Shown here: positions 9,892 to 19,812 of the stretch, one piece after another
Position numbering within the stretch: the first letter of the stretch is position 1
How the letters are laid out: each line of letters starts with the position of its first letter
NCBI GenBank assembly: GCA_963681505.1
Contig: OY811978.1
Coordinates: 910,971-974,970 of the forward strand
Direction: 5' to 3'
DNA from: Eunapius fragilis
Lineage: Eukaryota; Porifera; Demospongiae; Spongillida; Spongillidae
DNA: 64,000 nt
Translations under genes and position numbers: made by a program
The notes under the pieces: model-generated
What the model saw: only the letters and a program-made list of their open reading frames with translations
Database searches by the model: none
Told to the model about the DNA's origin: nothing

Positions 9892-11590
9892 GGGACAGTT
9901 CATGCGAAAATGTCGTTTCGCATATATTTATAATAATGTTATAAAAATGCGTCTCGTTTGAATCACTATATCTTCCTAACGGTTAAGGCTATCAACTTTC
10001 TATTCTCAGCACTTCATACCACACCATTTCTCTATGGTAAAATACATTTTGGGGTCTCGCACTTGCTCCGTGCTAGTATTGCAACGCTCGATACCCCTCC
10101 GGGTTAAAACCCGCCATAACTTTCTGTATGAGTAATCAAAACGCTTCAAATTCGGTTTATAGGTAGAGAGGTCCTATACCTATCGATTTGTTCTGTTCGT
10201 TAATTTTTGTGCAATCCGTTACAGAGATACAGCCGTGCAAAGTTGTTTCAAGTTTCCCGCTCGAATCGCGCCATTGTACCTACGCGAACCGCTTCCATTC
10301 ACCGGAGTACATGAATATTCAACTACGTCCTGTGGGCTGGGACATTTATAACCACCACACGTCACTGTGAGCAATGTTTATTGCGTAATGTAGTCTGGGG
10401 ACCTCAAATGCATACTGCAGAAGAAGCTTTTGAAATTTCGCTTTAAGTTTTAGACGTTGACTTGCGCGTATGATTTCAAACGGTGCGAAGACGACAAGAT
10501 ACAAGATCAATCTGATGAAAAAGTTTGAGAGCGGTAGCGATCGGTGGCAGATAGCTGTGGAGCAGGCAGACGAGTAGTTGATCCCGTAGTACGTGGACAA
10601 CTGTAGAGTATGGCACAGGGGTTTGGGGACATAAGTGGAATTAATCGTTTTGTGACGTTTTGGCAATATTTAATATTGTCAGACGCCATTAATTGATGTG
10701 GTGTGTAAACATGTACTACACGCGTGGATTTTGTGTCAACATGTGACGTTTCACAATAGACCACATTTTTGGAATGACGCAATTAATTAACCGCCTAACA
10801 CATGAATGTCATTTATGTCCCCACTGAAACCCCTGATGGCAGATAAGATAGTTGTGAGTAACTGCACGCATGCTGTGGAGTGGACCCTACGGCAGACAGC
10901 AGTGGAATGAGCACTACAGCAGACAAAACCTAAGGTAGGCAGCTATATAATGGACCCTATGGCAGAAAATAGGACAGAGGGAAAACTTCATAACTAGTAC
11001 TATCAACAAGCCAGGCACATGCAACTGTGGAATCCATTCCACAGTGGAACCCAGAGTGCAGTAAACAGCTGTAGAGATGTTGGACCATAAAGTAGACGAT
11101 ACAAATAAATAGGTTGTGTGGACCCTTCAACAGATATCAACACTGTACTGTGTGGAATGGACTCTACTGCAGACATGCATATTGCATTGAGTGGCATACA
11201 TCGGAGTGGATCATATGGCAGGCAGACAACTGTAGAGTGGACCATATGGTAGAACCTCACAGCAGTGGTCACTGACAGCTGAGAAGCAGACAGACATGTA
11301 TGTAACTTTGCAAGCAGCTGTGGAGTGGACCATGCAGCTATTCCTTCCTGTGATTGCCGTGTCAGCCATGGAGTGGACCCTGTTTTGAATGGACTCCACC
11401 TTACCCTGTGCTATTGAGTGGACTCCACCCTACCCTGTGCTATTGAGTGAGGTCCACCCTACCCTGTGCTATTGAGTGGAGTCCACCCTACCCTGTGCTA
11501 TTGAGTGGAGTCCACCCTACCCTGTGCTATTGAGTGGACTCCACCCTACCCTGTGCTATTGAGTGGACTCCACCCTACTCTGTGCTATTG
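9892..11590 (+). repeat. left arm of the foldback element
   Basis: It matches 14345-16037 in inverse orientation with only a few substitutions and small indels. The inner third (10840-11400) is made of degenerate units around GTGGACCCTAYGGCAGACA. Open frames here occur in the same form in both arms and have no recognisable domain. Confidence 0.85.
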
Positions 11591-12290
11591 AGTGGACTCC
11601 ATCCTACCCTGTGCTATTGAGTGGAGTCCACCCTACCCTGTGCTATTGAGTGGACTCCACCCTACTCTGTGCTATTAAGTGGAGTCCACCCTAACCTGGG
11701 CTAGTGAGTGGACTCCACCCTATCCTGTGCTATTGAGTGGAGTCCACCCTACCCTGTGCTACTGAGTGGAGTCCACCCTACCCTGTGCTATTGAGTGGAC
11801 TCCACCCTACCCTGTGCTATTGAGTGGACTCCACCCTACCCTGTGCTATTGAGTGGACTCCACCCTACCCTGTGCTATTGAGTGGAGTCCACCCTACCCT
11901 GTGCTACTGAGTGGAGTCCACCCTACCCTGTGCTACTGAGTGGACTCCACCCTACCCTGTGCTATTGAGTGGACTCCACCCTACCCTGTGCTATTGAGTG
12001 GAGTCCACCCTACCCTGTGCTACTGAGTGGAGTCCACCCTACCCTGTGCTATTGAGTGGAGTCCACCCTACCCTGTGCTACTGAGTGGAGTCCACCCTAC
12101 CCTGTGCTACTGAGTGGACTCCACCCTACCCTGTGCTATTGAGTGGACTCCACCCTACCCTGTGCTATTGAGTGGAGTCCACCCTACCCTGTGCTACTGA
12201 GTGGAGTCCACCCTACCCTGTGCTACTGAGTGGACTCCACCCTAACCTGGGCTATTGAGTGGAGCCACTCTACTCTGTAGAATTGAGTGG
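11400..12290 (+). repeat. 29-bp minisatellite, about 30 copies
   Basis: The unit is CTATTGAGTGGACTCCACC followed by CTACCCTGTG. Copies differ mainly at one central base: GGACTCC or GGAGTCC. These two forms are complements of each other, so the variable base lies at the centre of a dyad TGGASTCCA. The same array recurs at 13195-13590 and inverted at 14356-14548. Confidence 0.9.
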
Positions 12291-12301
12291 ACTCCTCCCA
12301 A

Positions 12302-12321
12302 CCCCCCCCCCCCCCCCCCCC
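12302..12321 (+). repeat. poly-C run
   Basis: A run of about 20 C separates the 29-bp array from the zinc-finger segment. The duplicate at 13599-13624 has about 26 C, so length varies between copies. Confidence 0.9.
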
Positions 12322-12469
12322 AACCCTAACACCCTGGTGTCGTGAAATTGAAGACCTTGCCATCGGATGCAAACCCCACCGAGGTGAACTAGCTAAGGGC
12401 TGGAGTGGCCATAAAGGACATATAGGAGGCTTATCAGAGCCAAGTGATACCACCTGTTATTAAACGCAG

Positions 12470-12589
12470 AGGATTATCCCTGATGGGGTCTCTGAAATTG
12501 ACAGGCCATTTTCCTGTTCGGTGTGTGGCAAGAAGTATGGCACCAGTGGTGCACTCTACACTCACAACAAGAACAAGCATGGTTCATGA
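12470..12589 (+). CDS. terminal exon with one C2H2 zinc finger, copy 1
   Basis: After a plausible acceptor (TTAAACGCAG) the frame runs 39 codons to TGA at 12587. It contains a textbook C2H2 finger: FSCSVC, then Gly-Lys-Lys-Tyr, Ala-Leu-Tyr-Thr-His, Asn-Lys-Asn-Lys-His. Spacing is Cys-x2-Cys-x12-His-x4-His, ending six bases before the stop. The finger would bind DNA or RNA, perhaps the element's own repeats, but that is inference. The upstream exon was not found. The duplicate at 13773 differs by a synonymous Tyr codon (TAT to TAC). Confidence 0.6.
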   Translation, partial: RIIPDGVSEIDRPFSCSVCGKKYGTSGALYTHNKNKHGS

Positions 12590-12639
12590 CAAACGAACCA
12601 TATTGTGAGATGCATGCTTTTTATGTAGTTTAAGGTCAC

Positions 12640-13056
12640 CTCTGCAGTATACATCATATGTCTGTGTTATTAAAGAGTCATCTATGTACACCTTCTGTAT
12701 GTGTTGTTAAGGGATCACCTGTACACCATACATCTATGTTGTTAAGAGTCATCTCTGAACACCTTGTGTATGTGTTGTTAAGGGGTCACCTGTACAGCAT
12801 GCATCTGTGTTGTTAAGAGTCATCTATGTACACCTTATGTATGTGTTGTTAAGGGGTCACCTGTACAGCATACATCTGTGTTGTTAAGAGTCATCTATGT
12901 ACACCTTATGTATGTGTTGTTAAGGGGTCACCTGTACACCATACATCTGTGTTGTTAAGAGTCATCTCTGAACACCTTATGTATGTGTTGTTAAGGGGTC
13001 ACCTGTACACTATACATCTGTGTTGTTAAGAGTCATCTATGTATGTGTTGTAAAGG
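12640..13056 (+). repeat. 71-bp minisatellite, about 6 copies
   Basis: The unit runs from GTTAAGGGGTCACCTGTACA through CATCTGTGTTGTTAAGAGTC and TTATGTATGTGTT. It contains two related half-units built on TTGTTAAG. The array recurs at 13960-14335 in the direct duplicate. Confidence 0.85.
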
Positions 13057-13061
13057 GGTCA

Positions 13062-14340
13062 CTGACAGCTGAGAAGCAGACAGACATGTATGTAACTTTG
13101 CAAGCAGCTGTGGAGTGGACCATGCAGCTATTCCTTCCTGTGATTGCCGTGTCAGCCATGGAGTGGACCCTGTTTTGAATGGACTCCACCTTACCCTGTG
13201 CTATTGAGTGGACTCCACCCTACCCTGTGCTATTGAGTGGAGTCCACCCTACCCTGTGCTATTGAGTGGAGTCCACCCTACCCTGTGCTATTGAGTGGAG
13301 TCCACCCTACCCTGTGCTATTGAGTGGACTCCACCCTACCCTGTGCTATTGAGTGGAGTCCACCCTACCCTGTGCTACTGAGTGGAGTCCACCCTACCCT
13401 GTGCTACTGAGTGGACTCCACCCTACCCTGTGCTATTGAGTGGACTCCACCCTACCCTGTGCTACTGAGTGGAGTCCACCCTACCCCGTGCTACTGAGTG
13501 GACTCCACCCTACCCTGTGCTACTGAGTGGACTCCACCCTAACCTGGGCTATTGAGTGGAGCCACTCTACTCTGTAGAATTGAGTGGACTCCTCCCAACC
13601 CCCCCCCCCCCCCCCCCCCCCCCCAACCCTAACACCCTGGTGTCGTGAAATTGAAGACCTTGCCATCGGATGCAAACCCCACTGAGGTGAACTAGCTAAG
13701 GGCTGGAGTGGCCATAAAGGACATATAGGAGGCTTATCAGAGCCAAGTGATGCCACCTGTTATTAAACGCAGAGGATTATCCCTGATGGGGTCTCTGAAA
13801 TTGACAGGCCATTTTCCTGTTCGGTGTGTGGCAAGAAGTACGGCACCAGTGGTGCACTCTACACTCACAACAAGAACAAGCATGGTTCATGACAAACGAA
13901 CCATATTGTGAGATGCATGCTTTTTATGTAGTTTAAGGTCACCTCTGCAGTATACATCATATGTCTGTGTTATTAAAGAGTCATCTATGTACACCTTCTG
14001 TATGTGTTGTTAAGGGATCACCTGTACACCATACATCTATGTTGTTAAGAGTCATCTCTGAACACCTTATGTATGTGTTGTTAAGGGGTCACCTGTACAG
14101 CATGCATCTGTGTTGTTAAGAGTCATCTATGTACACCTTATGTATGTGTTGTTAAGGGGTCACCTGTACAGCATACATCTGTGTTGTTAAGAGTCATCTA
14201 TGTACACCTTATGTATGTGTTGTTAAGGGGTCACCTGTACACCATACATCTGTGTTGTTAAGAGTCATCTCTGAACACCTTATGTATGTGTTGTAAAGGG
14301 GTCACATGTACACCATACATCTATGAGTCATCTTAGCTGT
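13062..14340 (+). repeat. direct duplicate of the foldback core
   Basis: From GTCACTGACAGCTGAGAAGC onward the sequence repeats 11267 onward: the same prelude, a shorter 29-bp array (13195-13590), poly-C, the zinc-finger segment and the 71-bp array. The 29-bp array has about 13 copies here against 30 in the first unit. Confidence 0.85.
13773..13892 (+). CDS. terminal exon with one C2H2 zinc finger, copy 2
   Basis: Identical in protein to the exon at 12470: FSCSVC, ALYTH, NKNKH, then Gly-Ser-stop. The preceding acceptor is conserved. Nearby non-coding bases have changed (for example GATACC to GATGCC, CACCGAGG to CACTGAGG), while in this exon the single change is silent. This hints at, but with so few differences cannot prove, constraint on the protein. 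Confidence 0.6.
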   Translation, partial: RIIPDGVSEIDRPFSCSVCGKKYGTSGALYTHNKNKHGS

Positions 14341-14344
14341 AGAG

Positions 14345-16037
14345 TGCCGCACAGGGGGGTAGGGTGGAGTCCACTCAACTGCACAGAGTAGGGTGGACTC
14401 CACTCAATAGCACAGGGTAGGGTGGACTCCACTCAATAGCACAGGGTAGGGTGGACTCCACTCAATAGCACAGGGTAGGGTGGACTCCACTCAATAGCAC
14501 AGGGTAGGGTGGAGTCCACTCAATAGCACAGGGTAAGGTGGAGTCCATTCAAAACAGGGTCCACTCCATGGCTGACACGGCAATCACAGGAAGGAATAGC
14601 TGCATGGTCCACTCCACAGCTGCTTGCAAAGTTACATACATGTCTGTCTGCTTCTCAGCTGTCAGTGACCACTGCTGTGAGGTTCTACCATATGGTCCAC
14701 TCTACAGTTGTCTGCCTGCCATATGATCCACTCCGATGTATGCCACTCAATGCAATATGCATGTCTGAAGTAGAGTCCATTCCACACAGTACAGTGTTGA
14801 TATCTGTTGAAGGGTCCACACAACCTATTTATTTGTATCGTCTACTTTATGGTCCAACATCTCTACAGCTGTTTACTGCACTCTGGGTTCCACTGTGGAA
14901 TGGATTCCACAGTTGCATGTGCCTGGCTTGTTGATAGTACTAGTTATGAAGTTTTCCCTCTGTCCTATTTTCTGCCATAGGGTCCATTATATAGCTGCCT
15001 ACCTTAGGTTTTGTCTGCTGTAGTGCTTATTCCACTGCTGTCTGCCGTAGGGTCCACTCCACAGCATGCATGCTACTCACAACTATCTGCCATCAGGGGT
15101 TTCAGTGGGGACATAAATGACATTTATGTGTTAGGCGGTTAATTAATTGCGTCATTCCAAAAATGTGGTCTATTGTGAAACGTCACATGTTGACACAAAA
15201 TCCACGCGTGTAGTACATGTTTACACACCACATCAATTAATGGCGTCTGACAATATTAAATATTGCCAAAACGTCACAAAACGATTAATTCCACTTATGT
15301 CCCCAAACCCCTGTGCCATACTCTACTGTTGTCCACGTACTACGGGATCAACTACTCGTCTGCCTGCTCCACAGCTATCTGCCACCGATCGCTACCGCTC
15401 TCAAACTTTTTCATCAGATTGATCTTGTATCTTGTCGTCTTCGCACCGTTCGAAATCATACGCGCAAGTCAACGTCTAAAACTTAAAGCGAAATTTCAAA
15501 AGCTTCTTCTGCAGTATGCAATTGAGGTCCCCAGACTACATTACGCAATAAACATTGCTCACAGTGACGTGTGGTGGTTATAAATGTCCCAGCCCACAGG
15601 ATGTAGTTGAATATTCATGTACTCCGGTGAATGGAAGCGGTTCGCGTAGGTACAATGGCGCGATTCGAGCGGGAAACTTGAAACAACTTTGCACGGCTGT
15701 ATCTCTGTAACGGATTGCACAAAAATTAACGAACAGAACAAATCGATAGGTATAGGACCTCTCTACCTATAAACCGAATTTGAAGCGTTTTGATTACTCA
15801 TACAGAAAGTTATGGCGGGTTTTAACCCGGAGGGGTATCGAGCGTTGCAATACTAGCACGGAGCAAGTGCGAGACCCCAAAATGTATTTTACCATAGAGA
15901 AATGGTGTGGTATGAAGTGCTGAGAATAGAAAGTTGATAGCCTTAACCGTTAGGAAGATATAGTGATTCAAACGAGACGCATTTTTATAACATTATTATA
16001 AATATATGCGAAACGACATTTTCGCATGAACTGTCCC
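14345..16037 (-). repeat. right arm of the foldback element
   Basis: Inverse copy of 9892-11590, including an inverted stub of the 29-bp array (14356-14548). It ends CTGTCCC at 16037 next to a TA microsatellite (16038-16056). Confidence 0.85.
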
Positions 16038-16039
16038 AT

Positions 16040-16460
16040 ATATATATATATATATATGTACTCTGGGATTTGGGCTTCCCTGGCTTTATTGGCTTCGATA
16101 AAAATGGTACAATCTGTTTTTGGCACTCTAGAAAATGTGACCGTAACTTTGTCTGTTTATATTCACAATTAGCTGGGTTTTTGCCATGCATAAGCCAAAT
16201 CAGTAGCAAATACTGTAGCATATGTACCACAGTCAGAAGCTCCTTTTTGAAATTGCATCTTTTCAATGTGATTCGTTGATTACCAGTGTGAAGCAAGGAA
16301 ACTATTTGCAATTTTGTGTCAGTAGATACTGAACTGTGCACACTTATAAATATTTACACACTCAGATAATATATGTTTCGATTGTTCGATTGCAATCCAG
16401 AGTGATTTCCTTCAACATGAAGTATTTGAATTAATGCTTCATTAGTTACTGAGGAAAGGT
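16040..16460 (-). pseudogene. Ulp1 (C48) peptidase fragment of the Ginger-like gene
   Basis: On the minus strand a segment near 16430-16400 reads ALIQILHVEGNH, the approach to the catalytic His. Further on, near 16235-16190, comes DCGTYATVFATDLAYA, the catalytic Cys region of Ulp1-type SUMO peptidases. The C-terminal tail LRSHFLECQKQIVPF follows in another frame. The same order is seen in the plus-strand copy at 24934-25230. At least two frameshifts (after the His and after DLAYA) disable it. Coding stops where the foldback element begins; the PHD finger continues beyond the insertion at 9871. Confidence 0.75.
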
Positions 16461-16929
16461 TCTGTGTTTACTCCTGATAATAAATTCATCACTAATATCT
16501 CTGCAGTGAAAAGTTTACTACCCCACCCCATATACATGCACTCCAAATTCGTAACTCAAAGCAGTAATATTTTAAACCTCAGACTCAACCCATGTCCTGA
16601 GAGTTTCAAATAACTACCTTTACATACAATATTCACAAGTAACTTACTGTAGAAGGTAAAGATCCTGTCTAACTTCATTAACATAGCACAGCAGACGTGG
16701 CATGTTGGTTGATAACCGCTCATTTTTTGGTACCCTCCTGCACAGTAGGTATTGCATTGATGTCGTTTCCTCTTAGCATACTGGGTCTTCATTCTTTGAA
16801 CATTTTTTGAGATACTCTTTATCAGCTGCCTCACGTATGTTTACATGGAGTGTGCTGGTAGTAGTGTTGACAGTGAAGGCTCAATGAGGTGTGAGGGGGT
16901 TATGTATAATAAGCTAGTATGGATATGTG

Positions 16930-17345
16930 TATTACAAAACTAACCTTATGGCTGATAAGGTTCTTCTTGCAAGTGGAGGTTTAACGGGAGATGGTATATC
17001 ATCCTGATGAGAGTTACTAGTTTGTGCAGGACACATGAGTAGCAACGATTGTTCATTTGAAATTGATGATTTAGGAAGAATTTGTGAGGGTGGCAATATA
17101 AATATAGGACTGTCAGGATTTGAAGTAATTTCTAACAAGAGAAGTGCGGACCAAACTGGAGATACTGATGAACGAGTAAAAGTTGATGGCTTAACAGGAA
17201 AGGTGACTGAAGGACTGTGAGATGTGGACCGAACTGGAGTTACTGATGAACAAGTAAAAGTTGATGGCTTAACAGGAGAGGTGACTGAAAGACTGTGAGA
17301 TGCTTACCGAACAGGAGACACTGATGGAGTATGAGCTGGAGATGG
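16930..17345 (-). pseudogene. Ser/Pro-rich linker with 78-bp coding repeat
   Basis: On the minus strand this reads as a Ser/Pro/Thr-rich low-complexity protein, with SPVKPSTFT repeated. Two and a half tandem copies of a 78-bp unit lie at about 17150-17340. Because 78 is 26 codons, the repeat keeps the reading frame. It joins the integrase to the Ulp1 domain. Confidence 0.5.
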
Positions 17346-17624
17346 TGGGGACGCCCATTAATTATCACAACTTGACCTGGCCATAATGCCAGTGTTTCTT
17401 TGACGATTTCATTGATGAACTCCATGCCATTATCAGACTGTAGTATCTTAGGAAGCCCCAAATAAGGAAACACTTTTGTTACAAGCCCAACAGCAACCTA
17501 CATTGATTTTCTCATCAGAGGCCACATGACGTGAAACTTAGACCAATGATCCATGTAGTGTGCAATGTAATTGTAGGAGTCATCTGGCATATGCCTCATA
17601 TCAATGAGGTGAATCTGAAGTATA
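17346..17624 (-). pseudogene. rve integrase core fragment, KRBA2/Ginger type
   Basis: Reading the minus strand gives IHLIDMRHMPDDSYNYIAHY (first catalytic Asp in LIDM), HWSKFHVMWPL, then in the neighbouring frame VFPYLGLPKILQSDNGMEFI with the second Asp. The third acidic residue region after NGRP is corrupted. This is the core of a retroviral-type integrase of the kind found in KRBA2-like genes and Ginger transposons. The upstream part is cut by the hairpin element at 17625. One frame change lies near 17500. Confidence 0.8.
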
Positions 17625-18475
17625 CAAGTAAAGAAAAACATTCTCTGACGAGAAAGTTGGTGGGATATACGAATTGGAGGCAAAGGTGGTGTAAAAAGGA
17701 GGGGAACAAGGTTTTGAGAAAAGGGTAACGAGACAAAAATCCTATATTTAGCTCTTCTTTTGGTTCGTTACATTTACATGTGCTAAATATAGGATTTTTG
17801 TCTCGTTACCCTTTTCTCAAAACCTTGTTCCCCTCCTTTTTACACCACCTTTGCCTCCAATTCCTATATCCCACCAACTTTCTCGTCAGAGAATGTTTTT
17901 CTTTACTTGTTTCCTCTATTTTTTTAATTATCATTTTATTATCGATTATTAATACTGCCAAGTGCCCCCTCCCCCCCCCCCCCCCCCCCCCTGCTTCAAT
18001 TACCATCACGAGCAGATGCCCAATTTTGTTTGGGATCACTGTACGGAACGCGGGAGAATTCTAACTCGTCGTCTCGACTTAGACTTTGTAGGTATTCCTC
18101 TCGTTGTTTAGCTCTCCTCTTTTGTTTGCACAATTCTAAATATACGTAAATGTCGCCATGGGAATGGTTAAACAGCACTCCATATTACGTAATGATTATG
18201 TATATCAGTTTTATGCTTTATTCATATATCTCATACCTGAAGATGTCCTTCTGTATAACTTGCGCTCTTTAAAACCATTCCTATCCCGAGTGGTACTCGC
18301 GTGAGAAGAATTAGACGACGACGACGACGGAGAAGAATTGGCCTGGGGACGAGGAAAAACACGACCTTTTTTGTTCTCTTGAAGCAAACAGTTTGAAGAC
18401 TGGAACAAAACATTTAAATCACCGTCTTTGCCTTCTGGTTCGATAGAAACAAAGAGCTAAACTATCCATTTATCT
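17625..18475. mobile_element. hairpin-headed repeat element, copy 1
   Basis: It starts with a 285-bp hairpin (17625-17909): CAAGTAAAGAAAAACATTC and its inverse, arms about 125 bp, loop near 17765. About 560 bp of single-copy-like sequence follow, including a poly-C run at 17969-17991. The same unit recurs at 20099 with a different left flank, so CAAGTAAAG marks a real element end. It lies inside the integrase of the Ginger-like element. The right boundary is where similarity to copy 2 stops, about 18460-18475. Confidence 0.65.
18210..18410 (-). CDS. coding-like segment of the hairpin-headed element
   Basis: The minus strand encodes a 65-codon stretch with a Ser-rich tract and the phrase SSNCLLQENKKGRVFPRPQ. 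Similar peptides are read in copy 2 (about 20870-20740) and, on the plus strand, at 49325-49435. A second minus-strand frame at 17996-18178 (CKQKRRAKQREEYLQSLSR) may be another exon. The protein is unknown to me. Retention of a similar peptide in three copies suggests it was once coding in the source element. Confidence 0.35.
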
Positions 18476-18499
18476 ATGCTACCCCTTCGATCACTAGTC

Positions 18500-18655
18500 G
18501 AATGTTTACGCTTTAATTCTCTTTGGGTGACCGTTTTGCTAGTTCCTTTACCATAGTACCTCTCTTTACAAACGTCTCAAACAACCTTCTGTGGTCTTCT
18601 TTTGACATTTGACACCTTTCATACACTTCGCCATGTGGATTTAAAACGAACTGCT
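18500..18655 (-). pseudogene. N-terminal segment of the Ginger-like transposase
   Basis: Just inside the right TIR the minus strand reads VLNPHGEVYERCQMSKEDHR and on to VKELAKRSPKEN. It lies upstream of the integrase core in the transcription direction, separated from it only by the hairpin element, so it is probably the start of the same protein. No specific domain is recognised. Confidence 0.4.
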
Positions 18656-18659
18656 TTAG

Positions 18660-18753
18660 GATGTGCAATTTATAAATTGTTGTGCAGATTATGAATTTAC
18701 AAATTGCGCAGCGCAATTTATAAATTGCACAAATTCACAATTTGCACCTAACA
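18660..18753 (-). repeat. right TIR of the Ginger-like element
   Basis: Inverse of 9436-9530: CAATTTATAAATTG palindromes and terminal CACCTAACA. The following sequence (18754-18800) is unrelated to the left flank. Confidence 0.75.
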
Positions 18754-18759
18754 TTTTTA

Positions 18760-19375
18760 TTTACTAGTGTGCACCCGTGAAAAATCACGGGCTAGTTTTT
18801 AAATAGTCTTTAACATGTATGCCCTGTGCTACATCACCGTTCGTTGACTGTTTTACGAAGAGGTTCACGTACTTGGATCACTCTTTGCATCCTGTGGCGT
18901 CCCGCCAAGAGCAGCTTAAAACATATATATGCCATGTTTGTGTTAGTGTGATGAATTAATACAATCTTACAAAAGGTTATAATTCATTTTCGATACTGTT
19001 TTTCCCAATGTTGCAATATAATCTACCACCTGTTCTAACATACGGTTACTACGCAACCTTTATAACATGCCCACGCAATACAGATACTTCATGGAATTAT
19101 TATTGTTATTGTCAGATATGTAATTACATGTTCTCGGCCTGTACATGGACATGTTGCCAACCAATTACATGTACAATATTCAAAGCTAATTACCGAACGG
19201 TACAGCTACGATACAGCTAGTAAGCCCCATTTAAATAATTGGCCGAAATCATCTATAGAACATTTATAGTCAGCCCGTGACAGACCAAAATGAGAGCGTA
19301 ATACTTTAAGCTTATCTAGGACCAAATTATTGGTATATGCAGTCGGTCAGACCATACCATAAATACTAAACTAGC
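18760..19375. other. gene-free stretch
   Basis: AT-rich sequence with short random frames only. No repeat or exon is supported. Confidence 0.5.
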
Positions 19376-19620
19376 TATGACCAAACGAATCTGCCTGCAA
19401 GCGCGCTAAATAAATGTAGGAAGGGGAGGGGGGGGGACAGATTCTGCGGAGGGGAGACACAATACGCTAACAGAACGTGTCCCCCCGGACAGAATCCGCT
19501 AGCAAATTCTGTGCAGGTGGACAAAATCCACTTAGCGGATTTTATCCGTGGGGACAAAATCCGCTAGCTGATTCTGTCCAGGGGACATTTTTTGTGGGAG
19601 GGGGAGGGGGGGGTGGGGTC
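19376..19620. repeat. cluster of palindromic GGACAGAATCCGC motifs
   Basis: At least six degenerate copies of a roughly 26-bp dyad occur, built from GGACARAATCCGCTAGC and its complement (GCGGATTTTATCC, GATTCTGTCC). They alternate in orientation. G-runs flank the cluster on both sides, AGGGGAGGGGGGGG at 19421 and GGGAGGGGGAGGGGGGG at 19595. Confidence 0.6.
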
Positions 19621-19711
19621 ATAATCCGTTGTTAGTTGATACAGTTTTGTAAACACCAAAAGTTGCTGAACAGTGATAATTAGTACAAATCACGTCACAC
19701 GTCATGCTGAT

Positions 19712-19812
19712 GTCAGGAAGAAATGGGACCCCGTAGAATTTGGGATCCCGAGTCCCCAATTCTACCAGAGATAATCTATATATTATCTCTGATTCTACGT
19801 AGAACTGGGGAC
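19712..19812. repeat. GGGTCCC-type repeat fragment with a 26-bp insert
   Basis: TGTCAGGAAGAAATGGGACC and the following TCCCAATTCTAC resemble the cluster at 25770-25940 read in the opposite direction. A tiny insert at 19766-19791 joins the two tips of the 2284-type transposon. It is flanked by an exact 7-bp direct repeat, ATTCTAC. Confidence 0.6.
19766..19791. mobile_element. 26-bp minimal transposon: two TIR tips with 7-bp TSD
   Basis: CAGAGATAAT is followed directly by CTATATATTATCTCTG, which is the left tip joined to the right tip of the family seen at 2284-3959 and 52722. ATTCTAC precedes (19759-19765) and follows (19792-19798) it exactly, matching the 7-bp duplication length of the full element. 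Confidence 0.7.

Larger units (their letters stand above)
9892..16037. mobile_element. 6.1-kb foldback element in a TA microsatellite
   Basis: The left end GGGACAGTTCATGCGAAAAT is repeated as the exact inverse at 16037. Arms of about 1.7 kb (9892-11590 and 14345-16037) are nearly identical in inverse orientation. Both ends abut runs of TA repeats, so the target was TA or a TA microsatellite. The centre holds a direct duplication (11267 to about 13050, and 13062 to about 14340) made of a 29-bp array, a poly-C run, a segment with a zinc-finger exon and a 71-bp array. No transposase is recognisable. It sits in the linker between Ulp1 and PHD of an older element. Very high arm identity implies recent insertion or conversion between arms. 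Confidence 0.85.
9436..18753 (-). mobile_element. Ginger-like rve-Ulp1-PHD transposon with nested insertions
   Basis: The ends are inverted repeats: left TGTTAGGTGCAATTTGTGAA, and the complement of the right end reads almost the same for about 95 bp, including an internal palindrome around CAATTTATAAATTG. The body, read on the minus strand, gives an N-terminal segment, an integrase core, a Ser/Pro repeat linker, a Ulp1 peptidase and a PHD finger. A TGTTA start and rve transposase fit Ginger-type elements, which use gypsy-like integrases for cut-and-paste movement. Flanking tetranucleotides are TTAT and TTTT, so a 4-bp duplication is not clean. Two later insertions (9892-16037 and from 17625) account for about 7 kb of its length. 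Confidence 0.7.

Noticed and set aside
11211-11399. Identical 62-codon frame also at 14538-14726
   Set aside because: Identity follows from the foldback arms; composition and lack of motif give no reason to call it coding.
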